Program-made: the position numbers and the translations under genes
Assembly (NCBI GenBank): GCA_028688145.1
Contig: JAQTYU010000010.1
Coordinates: 51,387-115,386, forward strand
Direction: 5' to 3'
Source: Thiotrichaceae bacterium
Lineage (GTDB): Bacteria; Pseudomonadota; Gammaproteobacteria; Beggiatoales; Beggiatoaceae
Length of the DNA: 64,000 nt
Shown: positions 52,325 through 62,716 of the stretch, one piece after another
Layout of the letters: every line of letters begins with the position of its first letter
Position numbering within the stretch: the stretch's first letter is position 1
Notes under the pieces: model-generated
What the model saw: only the letters and a program-made list of their open reading frames with translations
Told to the model about the DNA's origin: nothing
Databases searched by the model: none

Positions 52325-53143
52325 TTAAGAAGTTACATCCGTTAAAGGTTGGGGATAACGATTCCAGCGATAGGCTAAAAACATGAATAAACCGCCCGCA
52401 AGCAACATCGGCACGCTGAGCAATTGCCCCATCGTTAGCCAATCAAAGGCGATGAAACCCAGTTGCGCATCGGGGGTACGGAAGAATTCAGCAATGATGC
52501 GGAATGAGCCATAACCGATTAAAAATAAACCTGAAACTGCCATGGTGGGGCGTGGTTTTTTGGAAAATAGCCACAAGATAACAAACAGGGCGACACCTTC
52601 CAAGGCAGCTTGGTAAAGTTGTGAAGGATGGCGTGGAATACCGCCCGCAGCAGGATGGGGAAAAATCATCGCCCACGGCACATCGCTGGCTCTGCCCCAC
52701 AGTTCGCCATTGATAAAATTCCCAATCCGTCCCACCGCTAAACCCAGTGGCACGAGCGGTGCAATGAAGTCGGTGAGTTCAAAAAATCTGCGTTGAATTT
52801 GGCGACCATACAACCACGTTGCCAGCAATACGCCCAATAAGCCGCCGTGAAATGACATGCCGCCTTTCCAAATCTCAAGAATTGCCAAAGGTTCAGCGAT
52901 GTAATGCGGGAAGTCATAAAACAGGATGTAGCCAATGCGCCCGCCTAGCACCACGCCCAAGGCGCAATAAAACAGTAAATCGCCCATTTGCTCGGCGGTG
53001 ATAATCGCGTTGGGGCGACGCGCACGATACGTGCCTAGCCACCAAGCAAGCCCGAAGGCGACAAGATACATCACGCCATACCAATGAACTTTAACAAACC
53101 CGACTTGGATTAAAACTGGGTCAATTTGTGGATATGTCAACAT
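52325..53143 (-). CDS. lgt: Prolipoprotein diacylglyceryl transferase Lgt
   Basis: Attaches diacylglycerol to the lipobox cysteine of prolipoproteins in the inner membrane. 272 residues with about seven transmembrane helices; MSFHGGLLG with the essential His, and the Lgt signature [14 protein letters not shown]. Length is normal. First gene of a minus-strand operon with arnBC; thyA, its common partner, is absent. Confidence 0.96.
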   Translation of the reverse strand: MLTYPQIDPVLIQVGFVKVHWYGVMYLVAFGLAWWLGTYRARRPNAIITAEQMGDLLFYCALGVVLGGRIGYILFYDFPHYIAEPLAILEIWKGGMSFHGGLLGVLLATWLYGRQIQRRFFELTDFIAPLVPLGLAVGRIGNFINGELWGRASDVPWAMIFPHPAAGGIPRHPSQLYQAALEGVALFVILWLFSKKPRPTMAVSGLFLIGYGSFRIIAEFFRTPDAQLGFIAFDWLTMGQLLSVPMLLAGGLFMFLAYRWNRYPQPLTDVTS

Positions 53144-53190
53144 AAGGTTCTATACTCTAGTTCAACAACATTAACTGAAGGAAGTACACT

Positions 53191-53814
53191 ATGATACCGT
53201 TTCGTTATTTGCTTAGCATATTTTGTTGTACGTTTTTAGCAGTGAATTCTAGTTTTGCCGCAGATGCCACCGTTGCGAGAGTGCAAAAAAGTGCGGAATT
53301 ACAACGTGCTGGCGTAACTTCTGTTTTGAAAGTGGGCGATATTTTAAAAGCGGGCGATGTGATTAAAACAGGCGAGGATTCGCGTTTGCAAATTCGGATT
53401 TCTGACAATAGTTTTATCCAAATTGGTGACAACGCCCAAGTGCAAGTGGATAAGTTATTAATCGAACCGATGAAACAACAATCAACCACGTTTAGCAGTG
53501 TGTTGAATGTCAGCAAGGGCGCGTTTCGTTTCCTCAGCAATAAGCCTGATAAACATGATGTGAAAGTGCATGTCAGCAATACCATCACCGCAGGTTTGCG
53601 TGGCACCGATGTGTATTTTGAAGCGGAAGAAGATCGTGATTTTGTGTGTTTGATTTCGGGCGAAGTTGAAGTCAGTGCCAAAGGTGTTAGCGCGATTTTA
53701 AATAAACCCCGTCAATTTTTTGTTGTCCCCAAAGGAAAAGACCCCTTGCCTGTGTCTTTCTTGGAAGAAGCCAAGTTTAACAAGTGGGTAAAAGATATTA
53801 ATTTTAAAGAGTAA
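53191..53814 (+). CDS. Secreted FecR-domain protein
   Basis: 207 residues with a signal peptide (1-23, ending SSFAAD) and a FecR/SLH-like beta domain (about 40-165: VLKVGDILKAGDVIKTGEDS, LQIRISDNSFIQIG, GAFRFLSNK, NTITAGLRGTDVYFE). Such periplasmic FecR-domain proteins often carry signals or bind peptidoglycan; unlike true FecR there is no anti-sigma or transmembrane part. The gene diverges from lgt. Confidence 0.82.
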   Translation: MIPFRYLLSIFCCTFLAVNSSFAADATVARVQKSAELQRAGVTSVLKVGDILKAGDVIKTGEDSRLQIRISDNSFIQIGDNAQVQVDKLLIEPMKQQSTTFSSVLNVSKGAFRFLSNKPDKHDVKVHVSNTITAGLRGTDVYFEAEEDRDFVCLISGEVEVSAKGVSAILNKPRQFFVVPKGKDPLPVSFLEEAKFNKWVKDINFKE

Positions 53815-53820
53815 GTGGGT

Positions 53821-53909
53821 TTAACTGCGCCCCTAAATCCCCTAAAGGGGACTTTAAAGACAAAGAGTTAGTGTTTAGCCCCTTTTAGGGGGTTGGGGGC
53901 TTTAGTTAA
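53821..53909. repeat. Inverted repeat, family E
   Basis: TTAACTGCGCCCCTAAATCC with CTAAAGGGG, then TAGCCCCTTTTAGGGGGTTG and GGGGCTTTAGTTAA. 89 bases, inverted ends. A related CCCTTCATTCCCCCC / GGGGGGAGG stretch follows to 53952. Confidence 0.75.
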
Positions 53910-53974
53910 TATTTTTAAATCCCCTTCATTCCCCCCTTTGAAAAGGGGGGGAGGCTAAACCCTTATTCTGTATC

Positions 53975-56050
53975 CTAAATTTTCAACATCGTTTGTAATT
54001 CCGTTAAATTCTCAATCGGTGCGCTGCATTGCGTACCTGTACACACGTAGGCAACCACGCCCGTTTTGGGCGCGAAATTTGCCAAAATTCCCGGTAAATT
54101 TTGCGCACTGTTTGGAATTGCCACGCACAAACGTTGCGGTGCGTAATGTTGTTGGCAGACGGTTTTCCACGTTTGCAAAACTTCGCCTTCACCGCGCAAA
54201 ATAATGACTTGTGGGGGAAATAAATATTCTTCCAAAGCCAATAACAGCGTGTTGTGGGCGTAAGCAATTTGATTAATCGCAGCCCATGCCGCTTGCAAAG
54301 TATTCGCTGCCGCTTCTAAATAACGGGTTTCACCCAACAAATGCCCTAAACGTCCCAAAGCTTGTGCTGCAACCCCATTACCGCTGGGCATCGCATCATC
54401 GGCAAAAGATTTGGGACGCGTAATTAAACGCTCGTGCTGTTCACCCGTGAAATAGAAACCGCCGCGTTCCTTGTCGTAAAACTCGTTTAACAACACATCC
54501 GCCAAGGCTTGGGCAAATTCTAAATCGCCTTCACGCCAGCGCACTTGCAACAAGGTGAGCACTGCGTCCAATAAAAACGCATAATCATCTAAATATGCAT
54601 CAAAACGCGCTTGTCCGTCTTTATAAGTGGCGCGTAAATGCCCATCCACCCACAGCTTTTCACGGATGAAATCCAAGGCTTGTTCTGCCACTTGGATATA
54701 ATTTTCATTGCCGAGAGCTTGCCCCGCCATTGCCATGCCTTTAATGGTGAGCGCGTTCCAAGCGGTCAGAATTTTATCATCGCGCCCCGGTGCAACCCGT
54801 GCTTGACGCGCTTTGAATAAAATTGCCCGTGCTTCGCTTAATTTCTGTTCAACGACTTCGACGCTCAGCGATTGCTTTCTTGCGACTTGTTCGATGCTGT
54901 TATAGCTGAATAAATGCCAGTGTTGTTCTTCAAAGTTCGGCGAGCGGTCGAAACCATAGCTGTAGGCAAACACGCGGTAAGTGTCGGCATCGAGCAAGCT
55001 TTTCACTTCTTCGCGCGTCCACACGTAAAACTTGCCTTCTTCGCCTTCGCTGTCTGCGTCGAGACTGGAATAAAAGCCGCCTTCCGCATCGCGCATTTCT
55101 CGGATAACCCAATCTGCGGTTTCGCCCAACACGCGCTTAAATAAAGGCTCTTGGGAGACTTGCCACGCATTGCTTAAATTCACCAAGAAACTGGCGTTGT
55201 CATACAGCATTTTTTCAAAGTGGGGAATCATCCAAAATTCATCGACCGAATAGCGATAAAAACCGCCGCCGACTTGGTCGTATAAACCGCCGACTGACAT
55301 CCGCAGCAAACAATATAAACTCATTTGCAAGCCGTCAGTGTCCGCTTCGCCTTGATTGGCAGTCATCGCATAGTGGCGCATTAAACGCTCGACGCTGGGC
55401 AATTGCGGGAATTTTGGCGCTTTGCCAAAACCGCCATTTTCAGAATCAAAACTGCGGTCTAATTCTTCCCGTGCCGTATTCAAGGGCCAAGGGCTGATTA
55501 CATCACGGGCTTGCGGTTCTAAAGAATCTAATTGCGCCAACGCCGCCGCTAAAGACACATTATGTTCTTCAATTTGCGCACTATTTTGCTGATAATAGCC
55601 TGCGATTTTTTCCAATAAATCGGCAAAAGCGGGCAAACCGTGACGAGGTTGGGGAGGAAAATATGTGCCGCCGTAAAACGGATAATGCGATTCAGGCGTT
55701 AAAAACATGGTTAAAGGCCAGCCGCCAGAACGTTGGGTGATTAAATGGTGGGCGGTTTGGTAAATTTTATCTAAGTCAGGGCGTTCTTCACGATCAACTT
55801 TGATATTGATGTAATGTTCATTCATCACCGCTGCCGTGGCAGGGTCTTCAAACGATTCATGTGCCATCACATGACACCAATGACAAGCGGAATAACCAAT
55901 GGATAATAAAATCGGTTTGCCTTGTTCCCTCGCGAGGCGTAATGCCGCTTCTCCCCAAGGATGCCATTGCACGGGATTGGTCGCGTGTTGCAGAAGATAG
56001 GGGCTGGTTTCATGAATCAGGGCATTATGACTGCTGCTGGGCTTAGACAT
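53975..56050 (-). CDS. Thioredoxin-domain protein YyaL/SSP411-like (DUF255)
   Basis: 691-residue cytoplasmic protein. The N-terminal thioredoxin-like domain (about 5-165) has the CHWC active-site motif (SACHWCHVM) and [16 protein letters not shown]. An (alpha/alpha) six-hairpin glycosidase-like domain follows (about 200-600, with [48 protein letters not shown] and [11 protein letters not shown]). Function is uncertain in bacteria. Length and order are normal. It stands alone; the 284 bases before it are AT-rich with no gene. Confidence 0.93.
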   Translation of the reverse strand: MSKPSSSHNALIHETSPYLLQHATNPVQWHPWGEAALRLAREQGKPILLSIGYSACHWCHVMAHESFEDPATAAVMNEHYINIKVDREERPDLDKIYQTAHHLITQRSGGWPLTMFLTPESHYPFYGGTYFPPQPRHGLPAFADLLEKIAGYYQQNSAQIEEHNVSLAAALAQLDSLEPQARDVISPWPLNTAREELDRSFDSENGGFGKAPKFPQLPSVERLMRHYAMTANQGEADTDGLQMSLYCLLRMSVGGLYDQVGGGFYRYSVDEFWMIPHFEKMLYDNASFLVNLSNAWQVSQEPLFKRVLGETADWVIREMRDAEGGFYSSLDADSEGEEGKFYVWTREEVKSLLDADTYRVFAYSYGFDRSPNFEEQHWHLFSYNSIEQVARKQSLSVEVVEQKLSEARAILFKARQARVAPGRDDKILTAWNALTIKGMAMAGQALGNENYIQVAEQALDFIREKLWVDGHLRATYKDGQARFDAYLDDYAFLLDAVLTLLQVRWREGDLEFAQALADVLLNEFYDKERGGFYFTGEQHERLITRPKSFADDAMPSGNGVAAQALGRLGHLLGETRYLEAAANTLQAAWAAINQIAYAHNTLLLALEEYLFPPQVIILRGEGEVLQTWKTVCQQHYAPQRLCVAIPNSAQNLPGILANFAPKTGVVAYVCTGTQCSAPIENLTELQTMLKI

Positions 56051-56334
56051 GGGGTGTTTCCTGAATGGGGATTTAGAATTTAAATGAATGTCCCATTTTA
56101 AACTAAATTCCGCTTTAATTCTTGAAAGTGCACGTTTATCAAACTCAGTATTTATCCACTAAATTCACGGTTCTGGCAAGAGTTTAATTTTAAATTTTAT
56201 TCAATGAAATCATTTAGTAATTAACTATAACCTATTATTTTATAAGCCTATAATTATACTTTTTTTGAAAAAATTGGTATATTAATGAAGTATTTGACAT
56301 AAATTTTTAATATTGTCTTTAAAATTGAATATTT

Positions 56335-56595
56335 ATGAAGAAAATTAGTTATATCTTATGGATTCTCATCTTATTTATACCTCCTAAAAGCTTTGCTGAT
56401 GATAAGTTAATCGATAAAAAAATACTTTACATTGCCTCGTATGTTCATAGTCATGAACGGAGCGCGGTCATTGAGTGTGTAATTGAAGAAGAGCTTGCCC
56501 ATACTGGCGTGCAGCTCAGCCGTGGGTATTGGTTCAAACCTGCGGTACTAAAATTTGGAACGCCTGTGAGTGAATTAAAAACGCTATCAGAATAA
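56335..56595 (+). pseudogene. Internally deleted paralogue of the next gene
   Basis: 86 codons. A signal peptide (1-22), then KKILYIASYVHSHERSA and EEELAHTGVQLSRGYW, which align with residues about 30-70 of the next gene product. Immediately after comes FKPAVLKFGT, which matches the last residues of that product (FKPALLKVGG). So the first ~60 and last ~15 residues are joined and about 240 are missing. The frame is kept and it has its own start. Confidence 0.7.
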
Positions 56596-56608
56596 AGGAA
56601 TATGACGC

Positions 56609-57583
56609 ATGAACTTGAATAAATTGGGACAATGGGCGTGTATCATTTTGTGGAGTTTGCACGCGCCAAGTCATGCCGCAGACAGTTTGCAAGGCAAAAA
56701 AGTGTTACATATTGATTCTTATGAAGAGTCGTATGAGTGGAGTCGCAGCCTGAAACGCAGTATTGACGAGGTCTTTCTGAATACTGGAGTGACAGTCACC
56801 CGTTTTTATTTTGATGCTAAAAGGCGCACGACGGCTGCTGAAAAAGCTGAAATTGCCTTGCAAGCTAAAGCCTTAATTGAAAAATTACACCCCGATGTAG
56901 TGATTGCTTCCGATGATGAAGTCTCGAAAAATTTGATTATGCCATTTTATAAAAATGCCTCCTTGCCGTTTGTATTTTGTGGAATTAATTGGGATGCCAA
57001 GCAATATGGTTTCCCCTATGACAATGTCACGGGCATGTTAGAAGTTGATTTAGCGGTGAATATCGTGAAACAACTGCGTGAATATGCGCAAGGGGACAGA
57101 GTGGGATTTATTTCTTTGGATGGTTTTTCCGAGGTCAAAACCGCTGATTATTATCACAAACATTTAAATATGAATCTGCAAAAAACCTATTTTGTGAAAA
57201 CTTTTGCCGAGTGGAAAAACGCGTTTAAACAAGCACAGCAGGAAGTCGATATATTACTGATTAGTAATCCTAAAGGCATCAGTGATTGGGATATGCTTGA
57301 AGCAGTAAAATTTGTAGAACAACACACCAAAATTCCCACAGGCGCAACCCACCGCTGGCTGTCGCCATTAGCTTTATTAAGCATTGTGAAACTACCCGAA
57401 GAACAAGGCAAATGGGCAGCAGAAACGGCGTTGAAAATTCTGCACGGCGCGAAACCTTTGGATTTCCCAATTACTAGAAATCGTGAAGGCAAATTAATCT
57501 TGAATTTGCATGTCGCATTGGCATTAGGCATTACTTTCAAACCTGCCCTGTTAAAAGTTGGGGGTACGGATATTTTACATTAG
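56609..57583 (+). CDS. ABC transporter substrate-binding-type protein
   Basis: 324-residue exported protein with a signal peptide (1-24, ending SHAAD). The mature part looks like a type I periplasmic-binding fold of the TrpX/PF04392-like group: KKVLHIDSYEESYEWS, ALIEKLHPDVVIASDDEVSKN, LPFVFCGINWDAK, DNVTGMLEVDLAVNIVKQL and VGFISLDG. Such proteins act as receptors for ABC importers or as sensory ligand-binding proteins; no permease or kinase is adjacent. The ligand is unknown. Confidence 0.8.
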   Translation: MNLNKLGQWACIILWSLHAPSHAADSLQGKKVLHIDSYEESYEWSRSLKRSIDEVFLNTGVTVTRFYFDAKRRTTAAEKAEIALQAKALIEKLHPDVVIASDDEVSKNLIMPFYKNASLPFVFCGINWDAKQYGFPYDNVTGMLEVDLAVNIVKQLREYAQGDRVGFISLDGFSEVKTADYYHKHLNMNLQKTYFVKTFAEWKNAFKQAQQEVDILLISNPKGISDWDMLEAVKFVEQHTKIPTGATHRWLSPLALLSIVKLPEEQGKWAAETALKILHGAKPLDFPITRNREGKLILNLHVALALGITFKPALLKVGGTDILH

Positions 57584-57597
57584 TTTGAAAGTCTATC

Positions 57598-57806
57598 GTC
57601 TGAATCAGAATTTACAGGATTTAGGAGTTATGCAGTTGAAATTGTAAGCAGTTCGTAGGGTGTATGGCGGCTACGCCTTATATACCCTACGCTTAATATT
57701 AATAAATTTAATTAAATAAATATGTTATTAATTCAACTACGTAACTCCCAAGAATTAAAGAAAAAACTTAAACTGCGCCCCAATCCCCTGAAGGGGCGCA
57801 ATTTAG
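57598..57806. repeat. Cluster of four repeat families
   Basis: 57598-57624: family D arm (GTCTGAATCAGAATTTACAG). 57624-57748: inverted repeat GGAGTTATGCAGTTGAA ... TTCAACTACGTAACTCC, which encloses a short family B palindrome at 57655-57690 (GTAGGGTGTATGGCGG ... ATACCCTAC). 57769-57806: family E short copy (AACTGCGCCCCAATCCCCTG ... GGGGCGCAATTT). It lies between the substrate-binding protein and murG. Confidence 0.7.
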
Positions 57807-57812
57807 CTTCAA

Positions 57813-58034
57813 ATCCCCCCGTTGCGTTGCATACGAGCTACCCATCTTTTGAGCATTTTTATCAAGCACCCTAAGATTTTCACTTCATACAATTCACATC
57901 ATTTTTTACATTCGACTCTTGTTAGCGGGTAGAAATCACTACTTACACAACAACTGTGGTATGATTAACGCCTATTAATACGTGACTTATCTGCGATTCG
58001 CTGTGCTTTTATCAATTTCACCTCACTCCACAAA
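57813..58034 (+). other. Upstream region of murG
   Basis: No gene seen. GTTGCATACGAGCTACCCAT (57824-57843) is a complement of the motif at 47005. It presumably includes the murG promoter; no clear -35/-10 pair was chosen. Confidence 0.35.
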
Positions 58035-59129
58035 ATGACCGCAACCAGTGTTTCCCAACAACCTATTTTATTAATGGCAGGGGGGACAGGGGGACACGTT
58101 TTCCCTGCTCTCGCAATCGCTGAAGCTTTACGCGCCCAAAATATTCCCGTGGCATGGATTGGCACAGAAAAAGGCTTAGAATCGCGCATCGTGCCCTCCG
58201 CACAAATTCCGATTTATTATTTGAGTATTCAAGGCGTGCGCGGCAAAGGTATATTTAATTTAGTACTTGCCCCGTTCCGAATTTTACGCGCCATCGGGCA
58301 AGCCATGACTATTTTATATCAGCTTAAACCCAGCGCGGTGGTGGGGATGGGTGGCTTTGTCACAGGACCTGCGGGGATTGCCGCATGGTTATTGCGAATT
58401 CCTGTGATTGTGCACGAACAAAATGCGATTGCAGGTTTAACCAATCGTTGGTTAGCGCGCATTGCTACCCAAGTGCTCGAAGCCTTTCCCGATACTTTCC
58501 CTAAAAATTATCGTGCGATTTATACGGGCAATCCCTTACGCAATAGCATTAGTAAAATTCATAAAAATCAAGCAACTAAAAAAGAAAGTTTTAATATTTT
58601 AATCGTCGGCGGCAGTTTAGGCGCGAAAGCTTTAAATGAAATGTTACCGATTGCGCTGCATTCTCTAGAACAGCCAATAGCCGTCTGGCATCAAACGGGA
58701 AAAAATAATGCAGACAGCACCGCTGAAGCTTATCATGCCGCAAAATATCCCGTGAAAGTGGTCGAATTTATTGAAAATATGGCAGAAGCCTATGAATGGG
58801 CTGATTTAGTGATTTGTCGTGCAGGTGCATTGACCGTCAGCGAATTGGCGCAGGCAGGCGTGCCCAGTATTTTAGTGCCGTTTCCGCACGCGGTAGACGA
58901 CCACCAAACCCATAATGCTAAATATTTAGTCGCCCAAGGCGCGGCAATTTTGATGCAGCAACGCGATTTGAATCCAGCCAAACTCGCCCGTGCGATTTCT
59001 GAATTATTAACCCCGTCCCGACTTGCCCAAATGGCAGCCGCAGCCCACGCCTGCGCCACGCCCGAAGCTTTGGCACAAGTGGTCGCAATGGTGTTAAAAC
59101 ATCGTATTCCTTCACCTCCAACCCTGTAG
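58035..59129 (+). CDS. murG: UDP-GlcNAc-undecaprenyl-PP-MurNAc-pentapeptide transferase MurG
   Basis: Makes lipid II from lipid I at the inner face of the membrane. 364 residues: [15 protein letters not shown] near the start, the [16 protein letters not shown] segment, [11 protein letters not shown] and [12 protein letters not shown]. Length is normal. It is first of the run murG-murC-murB-ddl-ftsQ-ftsA in this window; ftsW, murD and mraY, usually just upstream, are replaced by repeats. Confidence 0.97.
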   Translation: MTATSVSQQPILLMAGGTGGHVFPALAIAEALRAQNIPVAWIGTEKGLESRIVPSAQIPIYYLSIQGVRGKGIFNLVLAPFRILRAIGQAMTILYQLKPSAVVGMGGFVTGPAGIAAWLLRIPVIVHEQNAIAGLTNRWLARIATQVLEAFPDTFPKNYRAIYTGNPLRNSISKIHKNQATKKESFNILIVGGSLGAKALNEMLPIALHSLEQPIAVWHQTGKNNADSTAEAYHAAKYPVKVVEFIENMAEAYEWADLVICRAGALTVSELAQAGVPSILVPFPHAVDDHQTHNAKYLVAQGAAILMQQRDLNPAKLARAISELLTPSRLAQMAAAAHACATPEALAQVVAMVLKHRIPSPPTL

Positions 59130-59142
59130 AAGAAACGCCCCC

Positions 59143-60558
59143 ATGAGCATGAGACATCCTTCACAATATCCCCTCCCTAAACGCGGACAACGTATTCATT
59201 TTATTGGGATTGGTGGGGCAGGCATGGGAGGAATTGCCGAGGTGATTCATCATCTTGGCTATAGCGTGTCAGGTTCAGATTTGAACGAAAACGCGATGAC
59301 CCAGCGTCTGGTGAATTTAGGCGTGCAAGTGTTTATCGGACACAATGCCCGCCATGTGGCAGAGTGTGATGTGGTGGTGACTTCAAGCGCGGTGCGCCCT
59401 GATAATCCCGAAGTCATCGCCGCCCGTCAACTGCATTTACCCGTGATTCCACGCGCAGAAATGTTGGGAGAACTGATGCGTTTTCGCCAAGGCATCGCGA
59501 TTGCGGGCACGCACGGCAAAACCACCACCACCAGCTTAATTGCTTGTTTATTGGCAGAGGGTGATTTAGACCCAACTTTCGTGATTGGTGGCAAACTGAA
59601 CAGCGCGGGCACTCATGCCAGCCTCGGTTCAGGGGAATATTTGGTTGCTGAAGCCGACGAAAGCGATGCTTCATTTTTATATTTGCAGCCCGTCATGGCA
59701 GTGGTCACCAATATCGACGAAGACCACATGAGCACTTATAACCATGATTTTGAACAATTAAAACAAACCTTCGTTAAATTCCTGAAACAATTACCATTTT
59801 ATGGCTTAGCCGTGCTCTGCACCGATGACCCGATTGTTTCCGAAATCCTACCGCAATTAACCAAGCCCGTTTTAACCTATGGCTTGTCAAATACGTCAGA
59901 TATTCAAGCAGTGAATATTCAACACCGCGAAGGCAAAACCCATTTTCAAGTATTGCGCAATGCTGAGCCTTGGTTAGATTTAACCCTGAATTTGCCCGGA
60001 AAACATAATGTACTGAATGCCTTAGCCGCCATCGCGATTGCGCATGAAGTCGGCGTAAGTGATGCCGCAATCGCCAAAGCTTTGCGTGAATTCAGCGGCA
60101 TTGGGCGACGTTTTCAAATGCAAAACCTGCACACCCCGAAAGGTGAAATTTTGCTGGTGGACGATTACGGACATCATCCGCGTGAAATTGCAGCGGTGTT
60201 GCAAGCGATTCGTGATGGTTGGCAACAACGGCGTTTAGTGGTGGTATTTCAGCCGCATCGTTACAGCCGCACCCGTGATTTATTTCAAGATTTCGTCAAA
60301 GTGCTTGCTGAAGCGGACGCGCTGTTTATTCTTGAAGTGTATGCGGCGGGCGAGTCCCCGATTACGGGCGCAGATGGTGTCAGTTTGGTGGCTGCGATTG
60401 GGGAACAAGGCAAAGTTATTCCAGAATTTGTGCCACGCCCCGAACAACTTGCCGCCAGTTTATTGCCCAGTTTGCAAGATCAAGACATTGTGGTGTTGCT
60501 CGGCGCGGGCAATGTCGGCACGCTTGCCACCAGTTTGCCCGCCTTATTAGCAGAATAA
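59143..60558 (+). CDS. murC: UDP-N-acetylmuramate-L-alanine ligase MurC
   Basis: Adds L-alanine to UDP-MurNAc. 471 residues with [14 protein letters not shown], the ATP site [23 protein letters not shown] and the C-terminal [12 protein letters not shown] and [12 protein letters not shown] motifs. The start could be the second ATG (59149). 13 bases after murG. Confidence 0.97.
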   Translation: MSMRHPSQYPLPKRGQRIHFIGIGGAGMGGIAEVIHHLGYSVSGSDLNENAMTQRLVNLGVQVFIGHNARHVAECDVVVTSSAVRPDNPEVIAARQLHLPVIPRAEMLGELMRFRQGIAIAGTHGKTTTTSLIACLLAEGDLDPTFVIGGKLNSAGTHASLGSGEYLVAEADESDASFLYLQPVMAVVTNIDEDHMSTYNHDFEQLKQTFVKFLKQLPFYGLAVLCTDDPIVSEILPQLTKPVLTYGLSNTSDIQAVNIQHREGKTHFQVLRNAEPWLDLTLNLPGKHNVLNALAAIAIAHEVGVSDAAIAKALREFSGIGRRFQMQNLHTPKGEILLVDDYGHHPREIAAVLQAIRDGWQQRRLVVVFQPHRYSRTRDLFQDFVKVLAEADALFILEVYAAGESPITGADGVSLVAAIGEQGKVIPEFVPRPEQLAASLLPSLQDQDIVVLLGAGNVGTLATSLPALLAE

Positions 60559-60562
60559 ATCC

Positions 60563-61510
60563 ATGTCCGTTGAAAACTCACCCTTAAATTTTTCGGGGCA
60601 AAGTTACGCCTTGCAGGGCTTGCGCGGCAAATTATCCAGCGATTATGTGTTAGCCACGCACACCACTTGGCGCGTGGGCGGCAAAGCGGATTATGTGTAC
60701 GCGCCCGCCGACAGCACGGATTTGGCGTGTTTTCTGCAACAGCTCCCCCCAGATATTCCCTTATTTTGGCTAGGCTTAGGCAGCAATGTGCTGATTCGTG
60801 ACGGCGGTATTCGCGGCGTGGTGATTTTGACCTCGGGTTTATTAAATCATTGGGAATGGTTAGCCCCGCAAGTTTTCTATGCAGAAGCGGGCATGAGCTG
60901 TGCAAAAATCGCACGGCTGACCGCACAGGCGAATTTAAGCGGTGCGGAATTTTTAGCAGGCATTCCTGGCACTTTTGGTGGCGCGTTGGCGATGAATGCG
61001 GGCGCGTGGGGCGGTGAAACCTGGCGCGTGGTGCAGTCGGTGAAAACTTTGGATCGGCGCGGCATTATTCATGAACGTGACAAAACAGAGTTTGAAATTG
61101 CTTATCGGCATGTCAAAGGGCGGGAAAATGAATGGTTCTTGGCAGCCACTTTGCAATTAAGCCCGAATCCCGCCGCTGATGGTTTGGAAAAAATTCGGGC
61201 AAATATTCAACAACGTAATGAAAAACAGCCCATCGGTTTGCCGAGTTGTGGCTCGGTGTTTCGCAATCCTCCGAATGATTACGCGGCGCGTTTAATTGAA
61301 AGCTTGGGCTGGAAAGGCAAATATTTAGGCGGCGCGTACGTTTCTGAAAAGCACGCAAATTTTATTATTAATTCAGGCACTGCCACTGCGCAGGATATTG
61401 AAAGCCTTGTTCAACAAGTACAACTGTCCGTTTACGAGAAGCATGGCATTCAATTGACACCTGAAGTCCGCATCGTGGGCGAATTCGCCACAGGTGAAAC
61501 AACATTATGA
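60563..61510 (+). CDS. murB: UDP-N-acetylenolpyruvoylglucosamine reductase MurB
   Basis: FAD enzyme reducing the enolpyruvyl ether to MurNAc. 315 residues: HTTWRVGGKADYVYAP, GLGSNVLIRDGG, AGIPGTFGGALAMNAGAWG and LPSCGSVFRNP with the catalytic Ser/Cys-type loop, and a final LTPEVRIVG. This is the type IIa form, without the extra YxxxxV insert of E. coli MurB. Stop overlaps the ddl start by 4 bases. Confidence 0.96.
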   Translation: MSVENSPLNFSGQSYALQGLRGKLSSDYVLATHTTWRVGGKADYVYAPADSTDLACFLQQLPPDIPLFWLGLGSNVLIRDGGIRGVVILTSGLLNHWEWLAPQVFYAEAGMSCAKIARLTAQANLSGAEFLAGIPGTFGGALAMNAGAWGGETWRVVQSVKTLDRRGIIHERDKTEFEIAYRHVKGRENEWFLAATLQLSPNPAADGLEKIRANIQQRNEKQPIGLPSCGSVFRNPPNDYAARLIESLGWKGKYLGGAYVSEKHANFIINSGTATAQDIESLVQQVQLSVYEKHGIQLTPEVRIVGEFATGETTL

Positions 61511-62421
61511 AACAAAACTTTGGCAAAGTTGCCGTGTTAATGGGCGGCACTTCCGCAGAACGCGAAGTGTCGTTACGCAGTGGGCAGGCAGTTTTAACCG
61601 CTTTGCAAACGCAGGGCGTGAACGCGGTCGGCATCGATACGGGAAATCCTGATTTTATAGCGCGTTTATTGAATGAAGGCTTTGACCGCGCGTTTATTAT
61701 TGTGCACGGACGCAGTGGCGAAGATGGTACGTTGCAAGGTTTGCTCGAACATTTCAAAATTCCGTATACGGGCAGTGGCGTGTTGGGTGCGGCGTTGGCC
61801 ATGGATAAATTACGAACCAAACAGCTTTGGCAAGGTATGAATTTGCCCACACCTGCGTGGCGTGATTTGAATGCGGACACGGATTTTTCCGCCGTGGTTG
61901 CGGAATTGGGTTTGCCACTGATGGTGAAACCTGTCAGTGAAGGTTCTAGCGTGGGCATGAGCAAAGTGCAGCGCGATGCGGAAGAATTGAAAGCGGCGTA
62001 TGAAACGGCAGCGCAATATGATGCGGTGGTGATTGCTGAGCAATTTGTGCAGGGGCAAGAATATACCGTTGCGATTTTGAATGGTAAAGCCTTGCCTGCA
62101 ATTCGTTTAGAAACGCCGCGCGATTTTTATGATTACGCCGCGAAATATCAAGAAAATACCACGCAATATCTTTGCCCTTGTGGTTTGGATGCTGCCACCG
62201 AGCAAAAAATGCAGGCTCTTGCGTTGCAAGCGTTTGACAGTGTGGGCGCGGATAAATGGGGGCGGGTGGATATTATGCGCAATGCGGCGGGTGATTTTTA
62301 CTTGTTGGAAGTGAACACTGTGCCCGGCATGACTGACCATAGTTTAGTGCCGATGGCGGCAAAAGCGGCAGGCTTGAGTTTTGAGGCGTTGGTGTGTGAG
62401 ATTTTGGCGGGGACGCTTTAA
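61507..62421 (+). CDS. ddlB: D-alanine-D-alanine ligase
   Basis: ATP-grasp enzyme making D-Ala-D-Ala. 304 residues: VLMGGTSAEREVSLRSG, IVHGRSGEDGTLQGLLEHF, MVKPVSEGSSVGMSKV, then DIMRNAAGDFYLLEVNTVPG and a SLVPMAAKAAG end. Start overlaps murB. A family B repeat separates it from ftsQ. Confidence 0.96.
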   Translation: MKQNFGKVAVLMGGTSAEREVSLRSGQAVLTALQTQGVNAVGIDTGNPDFIARLLNEGFDRAFIIVHGRSGEDGTLQGLLEHFKIPYTGSGVLGAALAMDKLRTKQLWQGMNLPTPAWRDLNADTDFSAVVAELGLPLMVKPVSEGSSVGMSKVQRDAEELKAAYETAAQYDAVVIAEQFVQGQEYTVAILNGKALPAIRLETPRDFYDYAAKYQENTTQYLCPCGLDAATEQKMQALALQAFDSVGADKWGRVDIMRNAAGDFYLLEVNTVPGMTDHSLVPMAAKAAGLSFEALVCEILAGTL

Positions 62422-62444
62422 ACATAAAGAAAATACTGTGTTTG

Positions 62445-62599
62445 TAGTAGGGTGGAATAGCGTAGCGTATTCCACCATGAAACGTGATAATTCTAGGTAC
62501 ATGCCTCAAAGCGCGCATAACAATATGTTTTTACTTGTTCCCAAGCGTTGCTTGGGAACAAGTAATGGTGGAATACGCTACGCTATTCCACCCTACTAT
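62445..62599. repeat. Inverted repeat, family B, with internal insertion
   Basis: Arms as at 43672-43759. After CATGAAACGTGATAATTCTA it holds about 65 extra bases, including a palindrome ACTTGTTCCCAAGC / GCTTGGGAACAAGT (about 62533-62563), then the right arm. It lies between ddl and ftsQ, inside the division operon. Confidence 0.85.
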
Positions 62600-62716
62600 T
62601 TAAACGAGAAAAAATTTAGAAGTTTAACGCGCCGCTGGAGCGACGCAGTAGGCATTCCCACACGGGAGCGTAGGAACGGGAAATAGTGATAATTAACATG
62701 CAAATATTGTATTGAA

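Noticed and set aside
58790..59164. Minus-strand frame opposite the murG end
   Set aside because: Shadow of murG/murC; no motif.
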